DNA of 9,252 nt, taken from the NCBI GenBank assembly GCA_004552515.1, contig SFOF01000074.1, positions 1 through 9,252 on the forward strand, given 5' to 3'. Below are positions 1-6,062 of the stretch, piece after piece. How positions within the stretch are numbered: position 1 is the first letter of the stretch; every line of letters begins with the position of its first letter. The notes beneath the pieces were generated by a model. It was not told the origin of the DNA. It searched no databases and was given only the letters and a program-made list of their open reading frames with translations. Both the position numbers and the translations under genes were made by a program. This stretch comes from Clostridiales bacterium. Its GTDB lineage: Bacteria > Bacillota > Clostridia > Christensenellales > Aristaeellaceae.

Positions 1-220
1 AGTGCTTCAGCCCCACCCACTTCACGCCCGCACCCAGGAAGGGCTTTCCGGCGCTGTAATCTTGAAAGGAAATGATCAGCCCGAACATCGGCAGATAGGA
101 AAAAATGAAAATCAGTATGAACGGCACGAGCATCATCAGGTAATAATCAATGTTGTCCCGCACGTCCCTCTTCAGGATTGAGGGCATTCCCTGCCCGCCC
201 TGGGACTTGGATCGACTCAC
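1..220 (-). CDS. ABC transporter permease, LplB-type sugar permease (N-terminal part only)
   Basis: This is the first 73 codons of a permease whose remainder lies left of the window. Translation from the GTG at 218-220 gives a short basic leader, then NIDYYLMMLVPFILIFIFSY (a first membrane segment, about residues 25-45), LPMFGLIISFQDYS, and the motif WVGLKH. This order is typical of the LplB branch of binding-protein-dependent sugar ABC permeases (MalF-like), which sit in the membrane and import oligosaccharides with a second permease and a lipoprotein binding protein. The GTG start is chosen because GGGAGG lies 8-9 nt upstream (about 229-234) and no ATG is better placed. It is divergent from the glycosidase at 540, which suggests that one imports a substrate and the other cleaves it. 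The family call is confident; the substrate is not visible. Confidence 0.85.
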   Translation of the reverse strand, partial: MSRSKSQGGQGMPSILKRDVRDNIDYYLMMLVPFILIFIFSYLPMFGLIISFQDYSAGKPFLGAGVKWVGLKH

Positions 221-252
221 GAGCTGTTCCTCCCGTCTAATGGTTTATTAAC

Positions 253-264
253 GCCTTGCAACGC
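253..264. promoter_or_regulatory. Possible LacI-type operator in the permease leader
   Basis: GCCTTGCAACGC is a palindrome centred on TTGCAA with one mismatched pair (10 of 12 positions symmetric). It lies just downstream of the permease start point, at about +4 to +15, where a bound repressor would block transcription. Centred GC-rich dyads of this kind are typical of LacI/GalR sites. AACGC also recurs as a 10-bp-phased direct repeat at 250-254 and 260-264. The site is inferred from symmetry and position only; the regulator is unknown. Confidence 0.3.
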
Positions 265-274
265 TTACAGTCAC

Positions 275-303
275 ACTATATCGAATCAGCCATCGAATGT
301 CAA
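275..303 (-). promoter_or_regulatory. Promoter of the sugar permease operon
   Basis: On the minus strand a perfect -35 box TTGACA (298-303) and a -10 box TATAGT (275-280) are separated by exactly 17 bp. Transcription would start near 268, leaving a leader of about 48 nt before the GTG at 220. This is the strongest promoter match in the window, yet it is flanked by likely activator and repressor sites, so it is probably regulated. Confidence 0.75.
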
Positions 304-310
304 CAAACCA

Positions 311-380
311 TTTCCTCATCTATGCACACTTTTCGCATCGGAATCATGATTTTGCCGCATTTCCGACTCTTTTTCGCATC
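311..380 (-). repeat. Phased direct repeats upstream of the permease promoter, likely activator sites
   Basis: On the minus strand the decamer GATGCGAAAA occurs exactly at 371-380 and at 330-339. Degenerate copies lie between and after them: ATGCGGCAAAA at 350-360 and GATGAGGAAA at 311-320. The units face the same way and are spaced 19-22 bp apart, about two helical turns, and the last one ends 7 bp before the -35 box at 303. That geometry is typical of binding sites for AraC/YesN-type response regulators, which often control LplB-type transporter operons. The repeats are seen directly; the regulator identity is inferred. Confidence 0.5.
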
Positions 381-438
381 TTTGCGCGTGTTACAGAAAT
401 TGTTCATTTACGTTATGAAAATCGTTCTTCAGAATACC

Positions 439-468
439 TTGCGCATGAGCGCCGCGCTGTGCTATGAT
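439..468 (+). promoter_or_regulatory. Promoter of the GH42-like glycosidase gene
   Basis: The -10 box TATGAT (463-468) is preceded by TGC, giving an extended -10 (TG-n-TATGAT). A weak -35 box TTGCGC lies at 439-444 with an 18-bp spacer. Transcription would begin near 475, leaving a leader of about 65 nt. The extended -10 compensates for the poor -35. Confidence 0.55.
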
Positions 469-480
469 TAGTGCGTAAAC

Positions 481-494
481 AAAAGGCGCCTTTT
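481..494. promoter_or_regulatory. Perfect 14-bp palindrome at the glycosidase transcription start, possible operator
   Basis: AAAAGGCGCCTTTT is its own reverse complement. It sits about 12 bp after the -10 box, near +6 to +19 of the transcript, a common place for a repressor operator. It has no loop, so it is not a terminator hairpin. No second copy was seen elsewhere in the window. Confidence 0.35.
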
Positions 495-539
495 CCCGAA
501 TGTATCCCGCAAAGCGCCCGTTATAAAGGAGGAGATTTC

Positions 540-2861
540 ATGCCCGTCGCCCGCGTCGAACGCTACCACGGAGAGCCGGCCATCATGATCGACGGCAAGC
601 CCTATCCCCCGATGACCATCACCGTGCCCATCAAAAATCCCGCCTATCTGAAGGATCTGGGCGAGGCCGGTCTGAAGATCTACTATATTGAAGCGTCCAC
701 CACCTGGAACAACCCCGGCATGAAGGCGCCCAACGTGCCCTTTGAGCGCGGTGATCACAAATGTCCCCTCAACGGCCTTGATCAGACCATCCGCGATCTG
801 GATATGCTCATGAGCGCCGTGCCGGACGCGTACGTCATGCTGCGGCTCAACGTCTCCCCGCCCACCGACTGGGTCAACGCCCATCCCGAGGAAATGCTGA
901 CCTATTCGGACGGCTCGCACCGCAAGGTCATCTGCACGTCGGTCGGCCGCGGCGAGGTGCTGGACGGCATGCACTCGCTCTGCTCCGAGCTTTGGCGGCG
1001 CGACGCCGATCGGGCGCTCGCCGAGTATTTCGACGCGCTGGAAAAAACGCCGCATTTCGACCGCGTAATCGGCTTTTTCCTGTGCGCGGGCGGCACGTCC
1101 GAATGGTATTACCCCCAGCCGCTCGAAACCGAGGACGGCGCATACGGCGATTTTTCCGAGCCGTTCCGAAAGGAGTTCGAGCAGTTTCTGCGCAATAAGT
1201 ACGGCACGGAGGAGGAGCTGCGCCGCGTCTGGAAGCGGCCCGAGGCAACCTTCGCCCATCCGCTGATCCCCACAATCGAGGAGCGCGCCTACGTCGCCGC
1301 AGCCGACGAGAAGATCGTCAAGGCGCTGCGCGAATGGGAAACCATGGGGCGCGTCATCGGGCTGAAGCTGGACATGAACGCGCGCGAGGAAACCAACGTC
1401 GGCGTGTTCCTGAACGCGAACGGCTATGCGCACGTCGCCGATTTCTACACGGCATGGCACCGCGCCACCGCCAACACCATCATCCATTTCGGCCATACGC
1501 TGAAGAAGCGCTTCCCCGATCTGCTGGTGGGCGCGTTTTACGGCTCCTATGGCTGCACGAGCTATTTCGACGGCTCGACCTGCTCCGGCACGCCGGCGAT
1601 CCTCGACAGCGGCGTGATCGACTTCCTCGCCGCGCCCGGCGTGTACAACAACCGCGAGCCAGGCGGCATCGTCGCGCAGCGCGAAATGCAGGATTCCTTC
1701 CGCCTGCGCAACATGATCTATATCTGCGAGGACGATTCCCGCACGCACCGCGCCAAGCCCTGGGTACAGCGCGACGCCATGGCGCTCTACACCGTAAAGG
1801 ATTCCATCACCACGCTCAAGCGCGATTTCGCCCGCGATCTGTGCGAGGACATCAGCGGCTGGTGGTTCGACATGGGCGGCGACTGGTACGACGATCCCGA
1901 CATTCTCGCGCTGTTCAGGCGCCAGCAGGAGGTCGCGCGCTTCGCCTATTCGCTCGATCGCACCAAGAAGAACGACATCGCGCTGATCTACGATGCGGAG
2001 AGCGTGCATTACGTCTCCCAGAGCACCACGCAGCTGGTGACCGACTTTTACCGCACCTCCGATCTGGGGCGCATCGGCGCGCCGGTTGACTACTACTTCC
2101 ACAACGACATGGCGCGCGGCGATATGCCCGATTACAAGCTCTATCTGATGCTCAATCAGTACTATCTGACCGACGAGGAGCGCGAGGCGATTTTCGAGAA
2201 GGCGCGCCGCAATCACGCCGCCGTCGTCTGGCTGTACGCGCCCGGCTTCATCAACCCGAACGCGCCGCGCGTCATGGACAAGGCCAACATCGAAAGAACC
2301 GTCGGTATGCGCGTGCGCGAAATCGACGAAACCTTCTTTCCGCATTTCCGCGTGGAGCCGGACAGCCATCCCTGCCTGAAGCGCGCCTCGGCCACGCGCC
2401 GTTACGGCGTAATCGACCGCGACGTTCACAGCAACATCTGGATTTCGCCGAGCGTTCTGCCGCCGGTCTACGCCAATCCGGGCTTTGAAATCGACGATCC
2501 CGACGCGATCATACTGGGGCGCTACTGCCACAACGGGCGCGCCGCCCTGGCCATGACCGAGAAGAACGGCTTTGCCAGCGTCTACTGCGCCTCTCAGGTC
2601 ATGCGCAGCGATCTGATCGCCTCGCTGGCCGAATGGGCGGGCTGCCATCTGTTCCTGCACAGCGACGACGCGCTCTACGCCAACGAGAATTTCGTCTGCG
2701 TCCACGCCAAAGACGACGGCGCGCGCACGGTTTACTTCAAGCGCCCCTGCTCGCCGTTCGAGGTATACGAAAAGCGTTTCTATGGCCATAATGTCGATCA
2801 TATCGACGTGGACATGCGCCTGGGCGAAACGAAAATGTGGTGCCTGACGGGCGAGTGCTGA
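540..2861 (+). CDS. GH42-like glycoside hydrolase (beta-galactosidase/trimerisation-domain type)
   Basis: A 773-residue cytoplasmic protein with no signal peptide. The start is ATG at 540 because AAAGGAGG lies at about 525-532; an in-frame ATG at 471 has no such site and overlaps the promoter. Residues about 25-430 read as a TIM barrel. LRLNVSPPTDW (101-111) and KYGTEEELRRVW (220-231) resemble GH42 barrel segments, GGTSEW places E188 as candidate acid/base, and ICEDDSRTH places E397 as candidate nucleophile. DISGWWFD (437-444) leads into a middle domain like the GH42 trimerisation domain, followed by a beta-rich C-terminus from about 615. It probably hydrolyses oligosaccharides brought in by the divergent LplB-type transporter. 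The acid/base motif is TSE instead of the usual GH42 NE, so this is a distant branch and substrate assignment is unsafe. Confidence 0.75.
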   Translation: MPVARVERYHGEPAIMIDGKPYPPMTITVPIKNPAYLKDLGEAGLKIYYIEASTTWNNPGMKAPNVPFERGDHKCPLNGLDQTIRDLDMLMSAVPDAYVMLRLNVSPPTDWVNAHPEEMLTYSDGSHRKVICTSVGRGEVLDGMHSLCSELWRRDADRALAEYFDALEKTPHFDRVIGFFLCAGGTSEWYYPQPLETEDGAYGDFSEPFRKEFEQFLRNKYGTEEELRRVWKRPEATFAHPLIPTIEERAYVAAADEKIVKALREWETMGRVIGLKLDMNAREETNVGVFLNANGYAHVADFYTAWHRATANTIIHFGHTLKKRFPDLLVGAFYGSYGCTSYFDGSTCSGTPAILDSGVIDFLAAPGVYNNREPGGIVAQREMQDSFRLRNMIYICEDDSRTHRAKPWVQRDAMALYTVKDSITTLKRDFARDLCEDISGWWFDMGGDWYDDPDILALFRRQQEVARFAYSLDRTKKNDIALIYDAESVHYVSQSTTQLVTDFYRTSDLGRIGAPVDYYFHNDMARGDMPDYKLYLMLNQYYLTDEEREAIFEKARRNHAAVVWLYAPGFINPNAPRVMDKANIERTVGMRVREIDETFFPHFRVEPDSHPCLKRASATRRYGVIDRDVHSNIWISPSVLPPVYANPGFEIDDPDAIILGRYCHNGRAALAMTEKNGFASVYCASQVMRSDLIASLAEWAGCHLFLHSDDALYANENFVCVHAKDDGARTVYFKRPCSPFEVYEKRFYGHNVDHIDVDMRLGETKMWCLTGEC

Positions 2862-2862
2862 C

Positions 2863-2904
2863 AAAAAAGCGGCGGACAAAGCCATCATGGGCCTTGTCCG
2901 CCGC
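2863..2904. terminator. Bidirectional terminator between glycosidase and flavin reductase
   Basis: The arms at 2869-2883 (GCGGCGGACAAAGCC) and 2890-2904 pair over 15 bp with one imperfect pair, closing a 6-nt loop. Read on the minus strand, the hairpin is followed at once by six T (complement of 2863-2868), a classic Rho-independent terminator for the flavin reductase gene that ends at 2926. On the plus strand it begins 8 bp after the glycosidase stop and is followed by only a weak, delayed T-run. Confidence 0.85.
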
Positions 2905-2925
2905 TGTCTTATGCTGTTTTTATGC

Positions 2926-3486
2926 TCACTTGAGCGCCAGTCCGTCGTGGAACGCCTGTCCGGCGATTTCGCCCAGCGCCACATAGGTATTGTTGAAGGG
3001 ATCGAACGTGATCGGTCGCGCCCTGGCCACGTCCACATGACCGTTTTCGTCCAGAACGCGCTCGTCCACGCTGACGTTGACGATCTCGCCCACCAGACGG
3101 CCGGTTTCGGGATCAAAGCTCTTCAGCCGGCACTCCACGGCAACGGAAAGCTCCTCGATCAGCGGCGCGTCCACGAATTCCGATTTGACGGCGTGAAAGC
3201 CCGCCTTGCCGAATTTATCCTTCTCTGTGTTGCCCGAGGCCAGCCCCACATAATCGCAGGCCGCCGCATACGCCGCCTCGCCCATGCTGACGGTGAACGC
3301 GCCGCGCGCGAGAATGTTCTTCGTCGTCTTGTGGCTCGCGCTGATGCACATACTCAGCTCCTTATCGTCGCTGATGCCGCCCCAGGCCGCGTTCATGGCG
3401 TCCGGCGCGCCGTCCGAACCGTAGGTTGCAATGATGAACACCGGCTGCGGATAGGTATAGGGCTTCGCACCCAGGTTCTTTCTCAT
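2926..3486 (-). CDS. Flavin reductase family protein (FMN-binding split barrel)
   Basis: A 186-residue protein of normal length for the small stand-alone flavin reductase-like family. Its start MRKNLGAKPYTYPQPV and the segments MNAAWGG (31-37), SHKTTKNI (51-58), GFHAVKSEFVDAPLI (96-110) and ITFDP (159-163) are characteristic of the anaerobe group of this family. These proteins bind FMN non-covalently as dimers and are thought to pass electrons from NAD(P)H to flavin or another acceptor; the physiological partner is usually unknown. The ATG at 3484-3486 is chosen because GGGAGG lies 9 nt upstream. It lies 58 bp behind the HxlR regulator on the same strand but has its own promoter, so it may be both co-transcribed and independent. 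A redox or stress role is inferred from this context. Confidence 0.87.
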   Translation of the reverse strand: MRKNLGAKPYTYPQPVFIIATYGSDGAPDAMNAAWGGISDDKELSMCISASHKTTKNILARGAFTVSMGEAAYAAACDYVGLASGNTEKDKFGKAGFHAVKSEFVDAPLIEELSVAVECRLKSFDPETGRLVGEIVNVSVDERVLDENGHVDVARARPITFDPFNNTYVALGEIAGQAFHDGLALK

Positions 3487-3519
3487 GCTGATTTCCCTCC
3501 CTGCATGGTTTCCGCCTTT

Positions 3520-3548
3520 ATTATAGCCCAGTTTCCGGCCCGCTTCAA
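3520..3548 (-). promoter_or_regulatory. Promoter of the flavin reductase gene
   Basis: On the minus strand a consensus -10 box TATAAT (3520-3525) lies 17 bp from a -35 box TTGAAG (3543-3548). The -35 box overlaps the last codons and stop of the HxlR gene. The predicted start near 3513 leaves a leader of about 27 nt before the ATG. Confidence 0.65.
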
Positions 3549-3940
3549 GCGCGCGCCGCAAAATTTTCGCCGTGCAGCATCGCGCCCAGCGCGTCGGCCT
3601 GCTCGCTTTCCGGACAGCCGTTTGCGCGCCTGTAGGCCAGCCCCCAGTCAAACAGCGCGGCCAGCACCGGGCGCAGGCTCTCGCCCAGATCGGTCAGCGC
3701 ATATTCCACGCGCGGCGGCACCTCGGCATAGGCCGTGCGCGTCAGCAGTCCGTCGGCCTCCATATCGCGCAAGTTGGCCGTGAGCACCTTCTGTGAGATG
3801 CCGGCAAGCGATCTGCGCAGCTCGCCGAAGCGCTTCGTCCCCATGAGCAGATCGCGCAGTATCAGCGCCTTCCAGCGATTGGAAATGAGCGCCAGCGTCG
3901 TCTCCACCGGGCAGGCCGGCAAATCCGTGCGTTCCATCAT
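3545..3940 (-). CDS. HxlR-family winged-helix transcriptional regulator
   Basis: A 131-residue (or 130, see below) HxlR-type regulator. The core runs CPVETTLALISNRWK (10-24), then the DNA-recognition part around SQKVLTANLRDMEADGL (49-65), and a wing YAEVPPRVEYALTDLG (71-86), followed by the dimerisation helix with FDWG. C10, in the ACPVE motif, matches the conserved N-terminal cysteine used for thiol-based redox sensing in relatives such as YodB, HypR and QorR, so sensing of electrophiles or oxidants is plausible but not shown. Two adjacent ATGs are possible, 3938-3940 and 3935-3937. AAGGAGG lies 4 or 7 nt upstream respectively, so the second may be the one used. It is divergent from the NAD(P)-binding gene at 4233 and probably represses it and itself. 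Confidence 0.9.
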   Translation of the reverse strand: MMERTDLPACPVETTLALISNRWKALILRDLLMGTKRFGELRRSLAGISQKVLTANLRDMEADGLLTRTAYAEVPPRVEYALTDLGESLRPVLAALFDWGLAYRRANGCPESEQADALGAMLHGENFAARA

Positions 3941-3982
3941 TCGTCCTCCTTGCAGGCGATTTTTCCCCTTAGCGCCCGTTTG

Positions 3983-3995
3983 ATACCATCAGTAT
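3983..3995. promoter_or_regulatory. Possible HxlR operator over its own -10 box
   Basis: The inverted repeat ATAC-N5-GTAT overlaps the -10 box of the hxlR-like gene, a position suited to autorepression. The same ATAC/GTAT half-sites recur over the -10 box of the divergent gene (4167-4175), but with a 1-bp spacer, so a shared regulator is only a suggestion. Confidence 0.25.
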
Positions 3996-4019
3996 GACGC
4001 GCCGCGCCGAAAGAGTCAA
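3991..4019 (-). promoter_or_regulatory. Promoter of the HxlR regulator gene
   Basis: On the minus strand TTGACT (4014-4019) and CATACT (3991-3996) are spaced by exactly 17 bp. The predicted start lies near 3984, about 45 nt before the ATG. Confidence 0.65.
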
Positions 4020-4131
4020 GTTAATTGTATGTTGCGCGCCTTTCTCCTAAAAAGACGAAAACCGCCGCCGCGCAAAAGAGTATCCTCCCGGAAACCGTTC
4101 AATCGTTACCCGCCGGTGACTGCGGCACAAA

Positions 4132-4145
4132 AAAGTGCGTACTTT
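4132..4145. promoter_or_regulatory. Possible HxlR operator over the -35 box of the divergent oxidoreductase gene
   Basis: AAAGT-GCGT-ACTTT is a perfect 5-bp inverted repeat. It overlaps the -35 box of the plus-strand promoter. AGT/ACT-type dyads are common at operators of HxlR-family regulators that control a divergently transcribed oxidoreductase, so this is the best operator candidate in the 292-bp intergenic region. The rest of that region (about 4020-4130) shows no recognisable element. Confidence 0.4.
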
Positions 4146-4171
4146 ACGCTCCGGCGGCGCGGCGCTATACT
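4143..4171 (+). promoter_or_regulatory. Promoter of the NAD(P)-binding oxidoreductase gene
   Basis: TTTACG (4143-4148) and TATACT (4166-4171) are separated by 17 bp. The -10 box is part of a perfect ATAC-T-GTAT dyad at 4167-4175. Transcription would start near 4178, about 55 nt before the ATG at 4233. Confidence 0.6.
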
Positions 4172-4232
4172 GTATCTGTCGCCGGGAGAAAAAGCGGCAA
4201 GAGAATCACCCACCCCAAGGAGGAACATCATC

Positions 4233-4862
4233 ATGAAAATCGCAGTTGTTTGCGCCAACGGCAAGGCCGGAAGCCTGATTGTCAAGGAGGCCGCCGCGCG
4301 CGGTCTGGACGTAACCGCCGTCGTTCGCGGCGAAAATCGCAGCGCGGCTAAAAACGCGCTCATCAGGGATCTGTTCGATCTGACGCGCGCCGATCTCGCG
4401 CCCTTCGACGTGATCGTGGACGCGTTCGGCGCGTGGACGGTCGATACAATCGGCGGCATCCCCGCGGCGGTACGTCATCTGTGCGGCCTTGTCGAGGGCA
4501 CGGACAAGCGGCTGATCGTGGTCGGCGGCGCGGGCAGTCTGTACGTTAATCCCGCTCACACCGCCTGCGTGGCCGACGGCCCCGATTTTCCGGACGCGTT
4601 CAAGCCGCTGGCCGCCGCGCACGACGAAGCGCTCACCTTCCTGCGCACGCAGAAGAACGTAAAGTGGACATACGTCAGCCCCGCCGCTGATTTCCGCGCC
4701 GACGGCGAGCGCACCGGCCGCTACATTCCCGGCGGCGAGGAGCTTGTGCTCAACGACCGGGGCGAAAGCGTGCTGAGCTATGCCGATTACGCCATCGCAC
4801 TGGTCGATGAAATCATGGCCGGCCGTCACATCGGTGAACGCATCAGCGTTGCGGGCGTGTAA
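4233..4862 (+). CDS. NAD(P)-binding oxidoreductase, YwnB/NmrA-like (atypical short-chain reductase fold)
   Basis: A 209-residue single-domain Rossmann protein. The nucleotide-binding loop is ANGKAG (8-13) after the first strand MKIAVVC. The first-strand/second-strand unit ends with VTAVVRG (27-33), whose basic residue suggests NADP preference. VVGGAGSLYV (97-105) is the conserved strand-4 segment, VSPAADF (148-154) and SYADYA (182-187) are typical of the YwnB-like group. The start is ATG 4233, with AAGGAGG at about 4217-4223; upstream in-frame ATGs lie before the promoter. Members are commonly paired with HxlR or similar redox regulators, as here, and are presumed stress-related reductases or NAD(P)H sensors; substrates are not known. 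The expression signal is fully separated from the neighbours by its own promoter and terminator. Confidence 0.85.
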   Translation: MKIAVVCANGKAGSLIVKEAAARGLDVTAVVRGENRSAAKNALIRDLFDLTRADLAPFDVIVDAFGAWTVDTIGGIPAAVRHLCGLVEGTDKRLIVVGGAGSLYVNPAHTACVADGPDFPDAFKPLAAAHDEALTFLRTQKNVKWTYVSPAADFRADGERTGRYIPGGEELVLNDRGESVLSYADYAIALVDEIMAGRHIGERISVAGV

Positions 4863-4923
4863 CTTCCTCTGCGGAAAACCGCCGCGGACGCACATCCGTC
4901 AGCTTACATCCAAAGAAAAACAT

Positions 4924-4970
4924 CGCCGCCCCTTCGAACGGACGCGTTCGGAAGGAGCGGCGTTATTTTT
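4924..4970. terminator. Bidirectional terminator between oxidoreductase and isomerase genes
   Basis: CGCCGC and CCTTC-GAACG (4924-4940) pair with 4945-4962 (CGTTCGGAAGGAGCGGCG), with one mismatch and one bulge around a GACG loop. On the plus strand TTATTTTT follows (4963-4970), ending transcripts of the oxidoreductase. On the minus strand ATGTTTTTC follows, ending the isomerase transcript; the T-run partly overlaps the isomerase stop region on the other side of the stem. Confidence 0.85.
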
Positions 4971-5868
4971 ACTTTGCCATGGAGCCGGTCAGCGCCTCGC
5001 CCATGCGGTAGAGCAGCCGAGCGCCCTCGTCCTTGAGCGGCTCGGGCAAACCGCGCGCGGCGTTGTGCGCCTCGAACGTAAAGCTGTGCTCATAGCCGAT
5101 CTCGTCCAGTGCGCGCATCACGTCCGCCCAGTCGATCGAGCCATAGAAGGGCGGTATGTGATCGTCGCCGTGCGTGCGGTTGTCGTGGATGTGCAGCGCC
5201 TTCAGCCGCCTGCCGCCGATCCGGCGAATGTCGTCCGCGGGATTGATCGTATCGTCCGCGCGGCCCAGGAGGTTATACTGAGCAATGTGGCAGTGGCCGG
5301 TATCGCAGCACACGCCGGCCAGCGGATCGTCCAGCGCGTCGGCCAGCGCAATGGCGTAATCGACGGGATTTTTCATCTCGCCGTTCACCGCGCCGCCGTT
5401 GAACAGATTCTCGATGGCAATGCCCACGCCACAGCGGTGCGCGTGCTCGAGCATCCGCGTGAAAAACACCCGGTCAAACTCGAATTTCGACAGCGCCGAG
5501 CCGTATTGCGCCGGATTGTTCACATGATGAAACACCATCCACGGAACCCCCAGCATCTTGCAGGCCTCGAACGCCCGCGCGCAGGCCGTCTCATACAGAT
5601 TAAGATCGCTCTTCAGATTCTGCTCGGGACAGGGCGCGTGCGCCTGATTGAAGCGCGCGCCGTGCCGCTCGGCCGTTTCGCGCGCGGAATCAATCCACGC
5701 GCGCCAGTCCTCCGACCAGAACGGGCAATCCGGAACCGCCGCCCAGTCGAGAAAGTTGAAATCCAGAAAACGGAAGCCCGCCGCGATGTGCCGCTCGATC
5801 TGCGCGTTCAGCGTCGCGCCGTCGGGTTTGAAAAACAGATGGATCGATGTGGAAATGGGATAGCTCAT
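4969..5868 (-). CDS. Sugar phosphate isomerase/epimerase (AP endonuclease family 2, TIM barrel)
   Basis: A 299-residue protein of the xylose isomerase-like TIM-barrel superfamily that includes D-tagatose 3-epimerase, IolE and IolI. Candidate metal and substrate residues occur at the expected places and order: HH (114-115), IAIENL with E153, CCDTGH with D189 and H192, LHIHDN with H226/H228, and FTFEAHN with E266. These match the Glu-Asp-His-Glu metal set of D-tagatose 3-epimerase. It probably catalyses a divalent-metal-dependent isomerisation or epimerisation of a sugar or polyol, but the substrate cannot be read from sequence. The ATG at 5866-5868 is preceded by GGGAGG at 8-9 nt. It stands alone between its own promoter and terminator, so it is not clearly linked to the glycosidase or WG-repeat genes. 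Confidence 0.87.
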   Translation of the reverse strand: MSYPISTSIHLFFKPDGATLNAQIERHIAAGFRFLDFNFLDWAAVPDCPFWSEDWRAWIDSARETAERHGARFNQAHAPCPEQNLKSDLNLYETACARAFEACKMLGVPWMVFHHVNNPAQYGSALSKFEFDRVFFTRMLEHAHRCGVGIAIENLFNGGAVNGEMKNPVDYAIALADALDDPLAGVCCDTGHCHIAQYNLLGRADDTINPADDIRRIGGRRLKALHIHDNRTHGDDHIPPFYGSIDWADVMRALDEIGYEHSFTFEAHNAARGLPEPLKDEGARLLYRMGEALTGSMAK

Positions 5869-5906
5869 AAGACCGTCCTCCCTGCGAAGCGATGATGTCC
5901 GCTTCT

Positions 5907-5934
5907 ATTATAGCGCATCCCCGCGAAAAGACAA
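5907..5934 (-). promoter_or_regulatory. Promoter of the isomerase/epimerase gene
   Basis: On the minus strand TTGTCT (5929-5934) and a consensus TATAAT (5907-5912) are spaced by 16 bp. The predicted start near 5900 gives a leader of about 32 nt. Confidence 0.65.
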
Positions 5935-6000
5935 GCCGTTTTTTACAAATCGCGCTCTTCACCAGCATCGAAACCTCCAGCGTCCGCCGCCATGCCTCGC

Positions 6001-6048
6001 AAAAAACCGGCGTGCAATGCACCTTTTCAAGCGTTCTGTGCGCCGGTT
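6001..6048 (-). terminator. Terminator of the WG-repeat protein gene
   Basis: On the minus strand AACCGGCG (6041-6048) pairs with CGCCGGTT (6005-6012) in a perfect 8-bp stem, with a long loop of 28 nt, followed by TTTTTT (complement of 6001-6006). It starts 15 bp after the stop codon of the gene ending at 6063. The long loop is unusual, but the GC-rich stem and T-run are clear. Confidence 0.65.
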
Positions 6049-6062
6049 CAGGTCATATCGGC

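Noticed and set aside
311..380. Spaced direct repeats as a CRISPR array
   Set aside because: Units are only 10 bp, degenerate, and spaced by about 10 bp of non-spacer DNA. They abut a promoter, so regulator sites are the better reading.
256..471. A 71-codon plus-strand ORF in the permease/glycosidase intergenic region
   Set aside because: There is no ribosome binding site, it overlaps both promoters and the direct repeats, and the translation shows no family resemblance.
481..494. AAAAGGCGCCTTTT as a terminator or attenuator hairpin
   Set aside because: A perfect palindrome without a loop forms a poor hairpin, and it is followed by CCCG, not a T-run. An operator is more plausible.
468..3116. 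An 882-codon open frame on the minus strand opposite the glycosidase gene
   Set aside because: It is a stop-free shadow caused by the strong third-position GC bias of the real gene. Its translation is a low-complexity Ala/Val/Arg/Asp mixture without recognisable domains, and it runs through a terminator hairpin and into the flavin reductase gene.
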